From Clostridium scatologenes (GTDB taxonomy: Bacteria > Bacillota > Clostridia > Clostridiales > Clostridiaceae): a stretch of DNA of 64,000 nucleotides. Under the pieces are notes generated by a model that ran no database searches, had not been told where the DNA came from, and worked only from the letters and a program-made list of their open reading frames with translations. This document shows, one piece after another, positions 1 through 9,368 of this stretch; position 1 is the first letter of the stretch; each line of letters begins with the position of its first letter. Location: contig NZ_CP009933.1 in NCBI RefSeq assembly GCF_000968375.1, positions 4,774,001 through 4,838,000 of the forward strand, read 5' to 3'. The translations under genes and the position numbers were made by a program.

Positions 1-3000
1 GAAACAGTGTATTATTTTTTGAAGATGATATAGTAAGGGAGATTCCATGTGATAAAAAAATATATATTTCAGAACAGTTTAAAATAGGAACTAAAGAAGA
101 AAACATTGGAAGTATAGCTTGCTGTAATGAAAATAATATAGCCATATTGAATATTGGAGAAAATGAGATAAAATTAAAACCCTATGAAAGATATGTGTGT
201 GAATATAGAAAAAATTTATCAATTGTTTATTTTATAAATGATAGAAAGAAAGTATCAATAAAGAGAAAGGGTTTTATTACCATTGGAAGCTTAAAAGAAA
301 GCAGCATCTATTTAAAAACCACTAAAGAACTAAAGTTAAGGTTAGAAAAAAATAGATTATATAGACTTACAGAACAAGAGATTTATGTGAATGGAAAGTT
401 AGTAAAAGAAAATCTAATTGTTTTGAGGGAAGATGATCTAATCTTAATTGATAGAATTAAGATTGCATATCATAAAGATGTGTTATGTATTGAAGGAGAT
501 TTGGCTTCATATGAAACTTCTCTTCATACTATGGATTTAGAAGAAACGAAATTTGAAGGCTTTCCTGAATATAAGCGATCACCTAGAATAATTAAAGAAT
601 GTCCAACTGAAACAGTAGACTTTAAAAATCCACCAAGCAAAGGGGAAAGAAGAAAAGGACAGCTGGCAAGAATTATAGTACCACCAATAGTAATGTTAAT
701 AATAACTGTCATTATAAGCATAGTGAGTCCTAGAGGGATATACATTATCATGAGTGTTGCTGCAATGGGAATGAGTGCTGTGTTTTCCATAACATCTTAT
801 ATAAGTGATAAAGAAGAAGAGAAAAGAAAAAATAAGCTTAGAAAAGAAGTATATGATAAATATTTGTTAAATCTTAGAAAAAAATTAGACAGCTTAAGAA
901 AAGAACAAATGGAAGCTTTAAATTATCATAATCCTACATTAAAGCAAATAGAAAAGATGATAGAATTCTATAGCAGCAGAATATATGAACGTACATATAC
1001 CGATGAGGATTTTTTAAGTATAGCAATAGGAAATACTGATATAGAATCAAGTTATCAGATGAAGTTTTCTAATGAATCTATACAACTTGAAAAAGATGAA
1101 TTATTAGATGAAGTCAATGAAGTTTACAATGAGTTTAGCATAGTGAAAGATATGCCTGTTGCTATTGATTTAAAAAAGGCCCACTTTGGATTAGTTGGAG
1201 AGAAGAAATATGTACATGAGCAACTAAACCTTATATTTGCGGAGCTTACAGTATTTCAGAGCTATAATGATCTGGAAATAATATTAATACATAATGAAAA
1301 ATATAGGGAAAACTTTGAGTGGTTAAGATGGTATCCTCATTTTAAAATAAGTGCTATAAATGTTAGAGGGCTTATAGATACAGAGGTAGTGAGGGATCAA
1401 GTACTTAGTAGCGTTTCTAAAATACTAAAGGATAGAGAAATAAAAAGTACTGAAAATCAGGACAAAATAAGATTTACACCATATTATCTATTTGTTATTG
1501 ATGAGCCAAGTTTAATATTAAATCATTCCATAATGGAATATTTACAAAAACATGACTCTAAATTAGACTTTTCAATAATATATACAAGCCAGTTTAAGGC
1601 TAATTTACCTGAAAACATTAGAACAATATTAAAAATTGACAATTATGAATCTGGAACTCTTGTAATAGATAAAGGAATTCTAGTAAATAAAAAAGTTAAA
1701 CTCAATCATGTAGATGTAGAGTTAGATAATTTATCTAGAAGATTAGCTTGTTTAAAACATGTTAAAGGAATGAGAAATCAAATTCCAGAAAGCATAACAT
1801 TTTTTGAAATGTACAATGTCAATAATCCTAAAGAGATAGGAATAGAAAATTTATGGATAAAGAATCAAGCATATAAAACTTTAGCAGTACCTTTAGGTGT
1901 AAGAGGCAAAAAAGATTATGTATATTTAAATCTTCATGAAAAGGCTCATGGACCTCATGGGCTTATAGCAGGTACTACAGGATCAGGAAAAAGTGAAATA
2001 GTACAGTCATATATTTTATCCTTAGCGGTAAATTTTCACCCTTATGAGGTTGGATTTTTATTAATTGATTATAAGGGTGGAGGTATGGCTAGTTTATTTA
2101 AAAATTTACCTCATTTGTTAGGTACAATTACGAACTTAGATGGATCTGAAAGTATGAGAGCTATGGCATCTATAAAGAGTGAATTAGCGAGAAGACAGCA
2201 GATATTTAATAGATATGAAGTAAATCATATTAATCAATACAATAAGCTATTTAAAAATGGTGAAGCTGAAGAACCAATGCCTCATTTGTTTTTAATTTCA
2301 GATGAATTTGCAGAATTAAAAAAGGAACAACCCGATTTTATGAGGGAATTAGTTAGTGCTGCTCGTATTGGAAGAAGTTTGGGAATTCATTTAATACTTG
2401 CAACACAAAAGCCATCAGGTGTAGTTGATGACCAAATATGGAGTAACTCAAAGTTTAAATTAGCATTAAAAGTTCAGAATGAATCAGATAGTAATGAAAT
2501 CATAAAAACACCAGATGCAGCCAAAATAACTGAACCTGGACGAGCATACTTACAGGTTGGAAATAATGAAATTTATGAATTATTTCAATCAGCTTGGAGT
2601 GGAGCAACATATGAAAATCACGAAGATGATGATTCAATAGATGATAGAGTATATCTCATTAATCATATAGGACAAGGCCAACTCCTTAATAATGATTTAA
2701 GCAGTGGTGCTGAAGATTTAAATCTTAAAGCAACAGAACTAGATGTAACTGTTGATTATATAAATAAATTATTCAACAGATTACAATTGCCAATGGTAAA
2801 AAAACCATGGCTACCACCATTAGAAACTAAAATTACTTCGCCTCATATTAATGAAGATAATATAGTTGATGTAGCAGAATTTAAAAAACTAGATACTAAT
2901 GTCAGTATTGGTATTGTAGATATACCAGAAAATCAATCACAAGATGAATATAAATTAAATTTTTCAAAGGAAGGGAATTTTGTTATATTTTCATCAGCTG

Positions 3001-4418
3001 GATTTGGAAAAACTACAACATTGACAACAATTATGTTATCACTGGCAGTTAAAAATTCACCACAAAATCTGCAATTTTTTGTTTTGGACTTTGGTAATTC
3101 GGGGCTAATACCAATGAAAGAGTTGCCTCATACGAGAGATTATATCAAATTTGATGATTTTGTTAAATTCCAAAAAATGTGCAAGATAATAGACCAGGAA
3201 GCAAAGAAGAGAAAAAGGCTTTTAGGTGAAGAAAGTGTGGCCAATTTTACTATGTATAATGAGGTAAGTGATGAAAAATTACCAGCTTTATTTATCATAA
3301 TAGATAATTATGATGTAATAAAGGAGTTTGGAATAGAAGCAGAAGACTTCATTATGAAAATAACAAGAGATGGCGCTGGTATAGGAATATTTACCATAGT
3401 AACAGCTTCTCGTCAGAATGCGATTAAATTTGCAGTGCTAAATAACTTTAAAAATAAAATGACACACTATCTGTTTGATGAAACTGAAGCTAGAACTATT
3501 ATAGGAAAGGGCAATTATACATTATCGGATATACCAGGAAGAGCTATGGTTAAACTGGAAAATATTAATATAATGCAGGTCTACTGTGGAGTTGATTTTC
3601 AAAATGAGCTAGAATATGCAAATAAAATATTAACAATGGTAGAAAAAATGAAAGCTCTATATACTGGAGACAAAGTAGAAGGTATAAGAATGTTGCCGGA
3701 AATTCTTACAATCAGCAAACTTAAAGAATTTGCAGATGAAAAGAAATATAAAAATAAAATTCCAGTAGGACTAGATGCAGAAAATGTAGGAACTCAATTT
3801 ATTGAATTAGATGGAGGATTTAAATTAGTAATAGGAGGGGCTCAAACTGGTAAGACAAATGTTCTAAAAATAATGCTTTCATTAAGAAAAAATACTGAAA
3901 CCTATGTGTTTGATTCTAAAAGTGGAGAGCTTTATCCATATAAAAATGAAGTTAATAAATATGTTACATCACAAGATGAACAAAGAGAATTTTTGTATAA
4001 GATCAAGGAAATAATTGATGAGAGAAAATCTGAATTTGATAAACGTAGAGCAGAAGAACCAGGATTGATGCCAAAAATATACTATGCTTCATTAAATCCT
4101 ATTATGGTATTAATAGATGATTGTGACAATTTCACATTAGAAATAAACTTAATCAAAGATTTGCCTGTAAAAGAAATAATAGAAGAGGCAAGTAGTATAG
4201 GTATAACGTTTATAGCCAGTGTTCAAGGAAATGGTCTTAAAGGATATGATGATGTAACTAAAATATTTAAAAAATCTATAGATGCAATTATTTTAGGCAA
4301 TCCAAATGATCAAACTGTAATTGCAAATTATACTAAAAGTCCACAAATAGCTTCAGACTTAGGGTATATGTATAGCAAAGGCAAAATGCAGTTGATTAAA
4401 ATGCCTAAAGTGAAATAA
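1..4418 (+). CDS. essC: Type VII secretion ATPase EssC/YukBA (5' end outside window)
   Basis: Membrane-bound FtsK/SpoIIIE-family motor that drives export through the Firmicutes type VII (Yuk/Ess) system. The frame is open from base 3 without a stop, so the first in-frame TTG at 147 is internal and the gene starts upstream; 1471 residues are visible, near the usual ~1480. Order seen: an FHA-like N-terminal region, two adjacent membrane segments (about 659-790), then three P-loop domains with Walker A GTTGSGKS (1971-1994), SSAGFGKT (2991-3014) and GGAQTGKT (3834-3857). The first also shows FLLIDYKGGG and FLISDEFAEL; the third has VLIDDCDNF. The first domain is normally the catalytic one, and the later two are normally degenerate and bind substrate. 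EsaA, WXG and effector genes follow directly. Confidence 0.95.
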   Translation, partial: NSVLFFEDDIVREIPCDKKIYISEQFKIGTKEENIGSIACCNENNIAILNIGENEIKLKPYERYVCEYRKNLSIVYFINDRKKVSIKRKGFITIGSLKESSIYLKTTKELKLRLEKNRLYRLTEQEIYVNGKLVKENLIVLREDDLILIDRIKIAYHKDVLCIEGDLASYETSLHTMDLEETKFEGFPEYKRSPRIIKECPTETVDFKNPPSKGERRKGQLARIIVPPIVMLIITVIISIVSPRGIYIIMSVAAMGMSAVFSITSYISDKEEEKRKNKLRKEVYDKYLLNLRKKLDSLRKEQMEALNYHNPTLKQIEKMIEFYSSRIYERTYTDEDFLSIAIGNTDIESSYQMKFSNESIQLEKDELLDEVNEVYNEFSIVKDMPVAIDLKKAHFGLVGEKKYVHEQLNLIFAELTVFQSYNDLEIILIHNEKYRENFEWLRWYPHFKISAINVRGLIDTEVVRDQVLSSVSKILKDREIKSTENQDKIRFTPYYLFVIDEPSLILNHSIMEYLQKHDSKLDFSIIYTSQFKANLPENIRTILKIDNYESGTLVIDKGILVNKKVKLNHVDVELDNLSRRLACLKHVKGMRNQIPESITFFEMYNVNNPKEIGIENLWIKNQAYKTLAVPLGVRGKKDYVYLNLHEKAHGPHGLIAGTTGSGKSEIVQSYILSLAVNFHPYEVGFLLIDYKGGGMASLFKNLPHLLGTITNLDGSESMRAMASIKSELARRQQIFNRYEVNHINQYNKLFKNGEAEEPMPHLFLISDEFAELKKEQPDFMRELVSAARIGRSLGIHLILATQKPSGVVDDQIWSNSKFKLALKVQNESDSNEIIKTPDAAKITEPGRAYLQVGNNEIYELFQSAWSGATYENHEDDDSIDDRVYLINHIGQGQLLNNDLSSGAEDLNLKATELDVTVDYINKLFNRLQLPMVKKPWLPPLETKITSPHINEDNIVDVAEFKKLDTNVSIGIVDIPENQSQDEYKLNFSKEGNFVIFSSAGFGKTTTLTTIMLSLAVKNSPQNLQFFVLDFGNSGLIPMKELPHTRDYIKFDDFVKFQKMCKIIDQEAKKRKRLLGEESVANFTMYNEVSDEKLPALFIIIDNYDVIKEFGIEAEDFIMKITRDGAGIGIFTIVTASRQNAIKFAVLNNFKNKMTHYLFDETEARTIIGKGNYTLSDIPGRAMVKLENINIMQVYCGVDFQNELEYANKILTMVEKMKALYTGDKVEGIRMLPEILTISKLKEFADEKKYKNKIPVGLDAENVGTQFIELDGGFKLVIGGAQTGKTNVLKIMLSLRKNTETYVFDSKSGELYPYKNEVNKYVTSQDEQREFLYKIKEIIDERKSEFDKRRAEEPGLMPKIYYASLNPIMVLIDDCDNFTLEINLIKDLPVKEIIEEASSIGITFIASVQGNGLKGYDDVTKIFKKSIDAIILGNPNDQTVIANYTKSPQIASDLGYMYSKGKMQLIKMPKVK

Positions 4419-4457
4419 ATAATATAATAAATAAATTGGAGGAGGGGAATAGAAAAT

Positions 4458-6821
4458 TTGAAAGGAAAGGTACTACCAGCACTTATTATTATGAGTGCTA
4501 TAATTGCGACATCTACCACTTCATTTTATGTTGGAAGGCAGGTACAACAAAAGACTTTTTTTACTGAGAAACAACAACAAAGTAAAGAATCAACTAAAAT
4601 TGCAGTGGTAAATCAGGATCAAGGAACAAGTTATAAGGATAAAAAAGTCAATTATACATTAGATTTTTTTAAGTCTTTAGATAATGGATATGAAATAACA
4701 GATAGAGAAGCAGCCCAAAAGGGAATAGAAAGTGGTAAATATGGAGCTATGATTGTAATTCCAGGAAACTTCTCTAAAAATATAACATCAATAAATGAAG
4801 TTACACCATCAAAGGTTAAAGTTTACTACCAGACAAATGATAAATTAACTAAGGAAAACAAACTTGTAGTATCAGGGAGAATAAGTGACTTTGAAAAAAA
4901 TTTAAACAGTAAATTAAGTTATATGTATTTATCAGGTATATTTACTGAACTACATAATGGGCAAGATTATGCATCAGACATATTAAAAGATGATACTACT
5001 GATTTAGAGGCACTTAATTCAATAAATGATTCAGACATATTGGCGTCAATTAAGTTGACTCCTTTAGAAAGCAAAGATATTAAATTTAGTAATTTAGATT
5101 TAAATAAGGATTTTGATGAAAATAGAAAAGTAATAGATGAAGTTGATAAAAAATATAGAACTAAAATGATACCTAAAGAAGCAGAGTTAGATGGTATTAA
5201 AAAGGAACTTGTTGATGTCTTGATTAATAAAAATGCAGGAGTTAAAACCTTCTCAGATAGATTAAAAAAAATGGATCAAGATCAGATAGCTGACAAATTT
5301 TCTGGTAGATATAAGTATAACTACAGTGGTATAACAAATAATTATGATGTAAATGTATCTGATGTTAATTCATATCTAGATGATTTAACCAAAGATAAGG
5401 GTAGAATAGATGGTTTAGTAGATAAATATGAAGATCAAACCTTATTAAAGGTAAATGAAAAAGGAAACAATGCTATTAAAAAATCTGATGAGAAACTTAA
5501 AGACATACAAGAAAAAGCAGACTCAAATTCTGACATTATAAAAAATAATGCTATAAGTGGTTTGGAGAATTTGAAAAAAGATATAAAAAGTCAGAATCCT
5601 CCTAAAACACAATCGCTTAATGAAGAATATATATTATATGGGCAAATGATAAGTAAATTGAAAGAAATCCATCCAGAAGCTTTTGATGATGTGTATAATC
5701 AAGTGGTGAAGAATAACGATATTGACTATAGTAAAATATTAAAAGATCCATTAGCTAATTCAAAAAATGATAATTCATTTAAAGATTCTGATGAATTAAA
5801 AGAATATATAGTTAAAGGAATTGATAACAAAAGTGGGAATTTCATAACATCAAGAAGCAGTAATTATAAAAATGTTAATGAAAATGATGCAAATGTTAAG
5901 AGTATAAGTGACATAATTAGTAATTTAAATAAAGCTAATACTGATTCAGATAAAATAGCATCATCAGCAAAATATATTATGAATGATGATGACTATAAAT
6001 ATCTTCAAGATATCTTTAGTGAAAATAAAGATAAAACATTAAGTGAAAGCTTGAAGATAAAAGACAGTCTTATCAATCAAATAAAAGATTCAGTAGATGG
6101 ATCAAATAAAAAGCAATTGATTTCTACAATTAAAACTAATAATGAAAAAAGTGTAAACAGTATAAAAGGGAAAATACAAAAAGAAGCAGAAAAAGTTGTA
6201 GAAAATGCTGGACCAATTACGGTTAAAGATGTAGTAGATGTATTTGATAAAGACTATATGGCCCAATTTAATAACATCATAACCCATGCAGATAGTCTTG
6301 AGAAAACACCTGCTAAAGTAGAAGATGATAAAGAAATATTTGAGCTTTTAGGAAAATATGATAAATCTAATGAAAATCTGAATGATAAAGTGACAAAAAA
6401 GATAGATGAATACAATAAAGTTGAAGATGAAGTTAGAAAGCAATCCAATGACCATGTTACTGCAATGATGGGTGACTTAAATAGAGGAATTGAAGAATCT
6501 AAAGGTAAATTGGCAGGTGGATTACAGAATGCCAAGACAATGAAGAAAAAAACAGCAGATTCTAATAAAGAAAGATTGGATTCCTTAGTAAGTGTACTGG
6601 GAAATTCAAGATTAGGAACTGTAGAAAATTCAAATTTGTATAGATTTATTACAAATCCTGTATTGGTAACTCAAAATAAATCGCTAGAAGGGAATATAGT
6701 TAAACAACAGCAAAATGATACTAATGAAGTTAAAGGAATAGCAATTTCAATTTTAGTTGCATATAGCATGTTAAGAATTGCAATGTTTGTGCGTAAAAGA
6801 AGAGCTTATCCAGGAGCGTAG
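4458..6821 (+). CDS. esaA: EsaA/YueB-like type VII secretion membrane protein, short C-terminus
   Basis: Envelope component of the type VII system; the YueB/EsaA family spans membrane and cell wall (YueB is also the SPP1 phage receptor). The 787-residue protein starts at a TTG 11 bases after GGAGGAGGGG. It has one N-terminal membrane segment (residues about 6-26), the family's KIAVVNQDQGTSYKD region, then a long Lys/Asp/Asn-rich, helical, coiled-coil-like ectodomain and one membrane segment close to the C-terminus (GIAISILVAYSMLRIAMFV) followed by KRRAYPGA. B. subtilis YueB (about 1076 residues) and S. aureus EsaA (about 1009) end in several membrane helices, so this form is shorter. It sits 39 bases behind essC, probably in the same operon. 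Confidence 0.85.
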   Translation: MKGKVLPALIIMSAIIATSTTSFYVGRQVQQKTFFTEKQQQSKESTKIAVVNQDQGTSYKDKKVNYTLDFFKSLDNGYEITDREAAQKGIESGKYGAMIVIPGNFSKNITSINEVTPSKVKVYYQTNDKLTKENKLVVSGRISDFEKNLNSKLSYMYLSGIFTELHNGQDYASDILKDDTTDLEALNSINDSDILASIKLTPLESKDIKFSNLDLNKDFDENRKVIDEVDKKYRTKMIPKEAELDGIKKELVDVLINKNAGVKTFSDRLKKMDQDQIADKFSGRYKYNYSGITNNYDVNVSDVNSYLDDLTKDKGRIDGLVDKYEDQTLLKVNEKGNNAIKKSDEKLKDIQEKADSNSDIIKNNAISGLENLKKDIKSQNPPKTQSLNEEYILYGQMISKLKEIHPEAFDDVYNQVVKNNDIDYSKILKDPLANSKNDNSFKDSDELKEYIVKGIDNKSGNFITSRSSNYKNVNENDANVKSISDIISNLNKANTDSDKIASSAKYIMNDDDYKYLQDIFSENKDKTLSESLKIKDSLINQIKDSVDGSNKKQLISTIKTNNEKSVNSIKGKIQKEAEKVVENAGPITVKDVVDVFDKDYMAQFNNIITHADSLEKTPAKVEDDKEIFELLGKYDKSNENLNDKVTKKIDEYNKVEDEVRKQSNDHVTAMMGDLNRGIEESKGKLAGGLQNAKTMKKKTADSNKERLDSLVSVLGNSRLGTVENSNLYRFITNPVLVTQNKSLEGNIVKQQQNDTNEVKGIAISILVAYSMLRIAMFVRKRRAYPGA

Positions 6822-6894
6822 AAATGCTTATCCACCATGAGGGGATTAGCAACGGAGTGATGGTATAAAGCCTAACTTCAATAAGTAGATTAAT

Positions 6895-6943
6895 AAATCC
6901 TATATAAGAGACATGGTAAAAATGTATTACTTATATAGGATTT
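6895..6943 (+). terminator. Stem-loop after esaA
   Basis: Perfect 14-base inverted repeat (AAATCCTATATAAG, 6895-6908, and its complement at 6930-6943) with a 21-base loop. It is followed by TTGTTG rather than a long T run. It separates the machine genes from the WXG/effector genes, so it may end or attenuate the upstream transcript and set a higher level for the secreted partners. Confidence 0.55.
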
Positions 6944-7040
6944 GTTGTTAATTGGATGTGAATTTTTCAATTTATATTCTCAATATAATTAAGTTTCAAT
7001 TGAAATTATGGTTAAAGTTAGTAAGGAGGAAAATAGGAAA

Positions 7041-7406
7041 ATGGCTGAAGGGAAAGAAATTAAGTTAAATGAACAAATTTTTGATAATGCAATTTCAAAA
7101 TTAACAAATTATAAAAGTAACTTAGTTGCAACAAACAATAATTTTAATAAAACAAATGCTAATCTGAAGGGAAAGTGGTTAGGAGATGGAGGAACTGCAT
7201 TTATACTTAGTGCTAATGTACTTAAGGCAAATTTTCTGAAAATGACACAAGAATTGCAGGAAGAGATTAATGATTTAACAAGTGCAAAAATTTCTATGTT
7301 TGGTTTGGATTCTAGTTTAGCGCATAGTATAACAGAAGCTATTTTGGGACCAGCTGTAGGAGGAATTGAAGTAGCTGCAAGTATGGCTGCTAAACAAACC
7401 AAATAA
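7041..7406 (+). CDS. WXG100-like type VII secreted protein
   Basis: Small helical secretion partner of the ESX/WXG100 type, expected to form a helical hairpin dimer and to be exported by EssC. The 121-residue protein carries W46-L47-G48 (KGKWLGDGG) at the turn between two predicted helices. The C-terminal stretch (about residues 85-121) is Ala/Gly-rich and longer than in classical ~97-residue EsxA. I chose the ATG at 7041 because AAGGAGG lies 12 bases ahead; an ATG at 7008 would place that ribosome site inside the gene. Position just before the small helper and effector genes supports a role as carrier or structural partner. Confidence 0.8.
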   Translation: MAEGKEIKLNEQIFDNAISKLTNYKSNLVATNNNFNKTNANLKGKWLGDGGTAFILSANVLKANFLKMTQELQEEINDLTSAKISMFGLDSSLAHSITEAILGPAVGGIEVAASMAAKQTK

Positions 7407-7495
7407 GTGAATAACAACTAATATAATATAAGGTTATAGTTTAAATTACAATGTTAAGTAAAAACAGAAACAACATGTAGAGAGGAAGCAGAAAC

Positions 7496-7816
7496 ATGGG
7501 ATGTAGATGTAATGATATTTCAAGATGTACAAGTGATATATCCAAAATAAATGAAATGAAAAACTTATTTTCTAATGCAAATAACACAAATTTCTCTGTA
7601 TCAATAGAGTTACAAAAATTAGCAGTAAATTGTATGACAACATTTTCTTGTGTTAATATGGGAGGATTGATGTCTGAAGAAAAAAAGTTGAATAAAGATA
7701 TTACAGAGTCACTACCTAAATTAGTTAAAAAGTGTGAAGATAAAATTCAACAATTACAAGCTCAAAAAAGTGCAATGATAACAGAGGATATTGAGTATCA
7801 TAGCAAAGATGACTAA
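7496..7816 (+). CDS. Small Cys-containing type VII-associated protein
   Basis: A 106-residue protein that I cannot assign firmly. It starts with closely spaced cysteines (MGCRCNDISRC), has further Cys residues near positions 47, 52 and 79, and ends in a strongly charged amphipathic helix (KKCEDKIQQLQAQKSAM). No signal peptide or membrane segment is seen. The ribosome site AGAGAGGAAG precedes the ATG. Lying between the WXG protein and the effector, it matches the place of YwqH/DUF5082- or DUF5344-type helper genes in Bacillus LXG operons, which act as targeting partners of the effector. That role is inferred from position, size and helical character only. Confidence 0.6.
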   Translation: MGCRCNDISRCTSDISKINEMKNLFSNANNTNFSVSIELQKLAVNCMTTFSCVNMGGLMSEEKKLNKDITESLPKLVKKCEDKIQQLQAQKSAMITEDIEYHSKDD

Positions 7817-7842
7817 TACCACAAGAAATAGGAGGACCTGAA

Positions 7843-9366
7843 ATGGACTTTAGTTTAGATATAGGTGAGTTAACTGCAACAATAAGGGAATATGAAAATG
7901 TAATAAAAGATTTAGAAGAGCAAAAAGAAAACATAAACAAAGCAATTAAAGTACTTACTGACTTAGGATGGTCAGGTGAAGCAAAAGATAAATTTATGGA
8001 AAATCATATTAAAAAGCAGGAGTTTTATACAAAGTTAATAGAAGACATAAAATATGAGAAAAATGCTTTAGAAAATGAAGAAAAACCAAGAGCAATTCAA
8101 TTAAAGAAAAGATGTGAGGGCTTTGAAGATTGTATAAAAAGAAGTGCTGGAGGAGCATCACTTACAAATGACGATACAGGGATTATTTCACTTCAATATG
8201 GAGGGCAATTTCCAATAAACAACAATGTTGATGAATGTACAAATGATTATTATAGAAAGATGAATTCCAAATTTGTAGAAATACTAAGTTTGATAAACAG
8301 CTTGACCTTTACAACATTTCCTATAACAGGAGATGTTGAAAGTGCAGAAACTTCGCTTAGAAATCAAACAACAAGTTTGACAGAGTTTGATACTTCATTT
8401 AATACATATTGCAGCGGTGTAAGAGACATGGAAGAAAATATATGCTCAGTATTTTCGAAAATATCAGGGATAACTCAAGGAATATCTCAAATTAGAGGTA
8501 TGTCCATTATCTCAGAAAGTGGACAAGTAGATAAGAATAAAGTAATAGAATTAATGTTAAAGGATCCAGGAAAGTTAACAACAGAAGAAAAACAAATGCT
8601 AGAATATGTAAAAGTTGTTTTAGGAGAAGATGAATGTAAGAAATTACTTAATAGTGTTCAGGGACCTACATTAGAAGAAGCAGCAGAGCTAGCAGATCAT
8701 GTTTATTTTACCAAAACTGTTGAAGAAGCAAAAAAAGATGAATTACTTGGTGGATGGAAATTAGATTATGTTGAAGAACCAGATATAGACAAGTACAGTG
8801 TAAAAATAGGTGTATATAAAAGAATCAAACCTAATGGAGAAGTAGAATATGCATTGGTTAATAGAGGTTCTAGAGATTTTGCAAAGTATTGGAAAAAAGA
8901 TTGGAAGAATAATGCGCAACAAGTTGTTGGAGCGTCAGATGATATGAAATTATCAATGAAATATGCAAAGATATTTGTAAAATATCATCCAGGTGCAAAT
9001 ATAACATTTGTTGGTCATTCAAAAGGTGGAGCAGAAGCTGTTGCCAATGCAATAGAGACAAATCAAAATTGCATAGTGTTCAATCCGGCAGCAGTTGCTG
9101 TAGAAGCTAATGGATTAAGCAAAGAAAAAGCAGCATATAAAGGAAATATGACTTCATATATTGTGAAAGGTGAAGTTATAAATGACTTTGATAGTAAGAT
9201 AGTAAAACCAATAGATAAGGTAGTTTATTTACCAGAACAATATCATAATATGGATTACAATCCTGGACATATGTGGGACAATGCAGTTGCCAACCATTTA
9301 ATGCCAGCAGTAAAAGCTGCAATAACGGAAAAAGAGAAAAAGGAACAAGGTAAAGGAGAAAATTAA
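7843..9366 (+). CDS. Type VII effector with WXG-type N-terminus and lipase-like C-terminus
   Basis: Probable secreted antibacterial or membrane-active effector of 507 residues. The first ~100 residues form a WXG100-like helical hairpin with W43-S44-G45 (LGWSGEAKDKF), the usual type VII export module; a helical linker runs to about residue 290. The C-terminal ~200 residues have an alpha/beta-hydrolase (lipase class 3/DUF2974-like) look: the nucleophile elbow GHSKGG with Ser393 (codon 9019-9021), then Asp in NDFDSKI and His in NPGHMW or NHLM as candidate triad members. Known relatives in role are type VII lipases such as S. aureus TslA. It starts at ATG behind AGGAGG, 26 bases after the small helper, and an ankyrin lipoprotein follows 2 bases after its stop. 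Confidence 0.8.
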   Translation: MDFSLDIGELTATIREYENVIKDLEEQKENINKAIKVLTDLGWSGEAKDKFMENHIKKQEFYTKLIEDIKYEKNALENEEKPRAIQLKKRCEGFEDCIKRSAGGASLTNDDTGIISLQYGGQFPINNNVDECTNDYYRKMNSKFVEILSLINSLTFTTFPITGDVESAETSLRNQTTSLTEFDTSFNTYCSGVRDMEENICSVFSKISGITQGISQIRGMSIISESGQVDKNKVIELMLKDPGKLTTEEKQMLEYVKVVLGEDECKKLLNSVQGPTLEEAAELADHVYFTKTVEEAKKDELLGGWKLDYVEEPDIDKYSVKIGVYKRIKPNGEVEYALVNRGSRDFAKYWKKDWKNNAQQVVGASDDMKLSMKYAKIFVKYHPGANITFVGHSKGGAEAVANAIETNQNCIVFNPAAVAVEANGLSKEKAAYKGNMTSYIVKGEVINDFDSKIVKPIDKVVYLPEQYHNMDYNPGHMWDNAVANHLMPAVKAAITEKEKKEQGKGEN

Positions 9367-9368
9367 TT

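Noticed and set aside
147..149. TTG as the start of essC
   Set aside because: The frame stays open upstream to base 3 with EssC-like FHA sequence, so the gene enters from outside the window.
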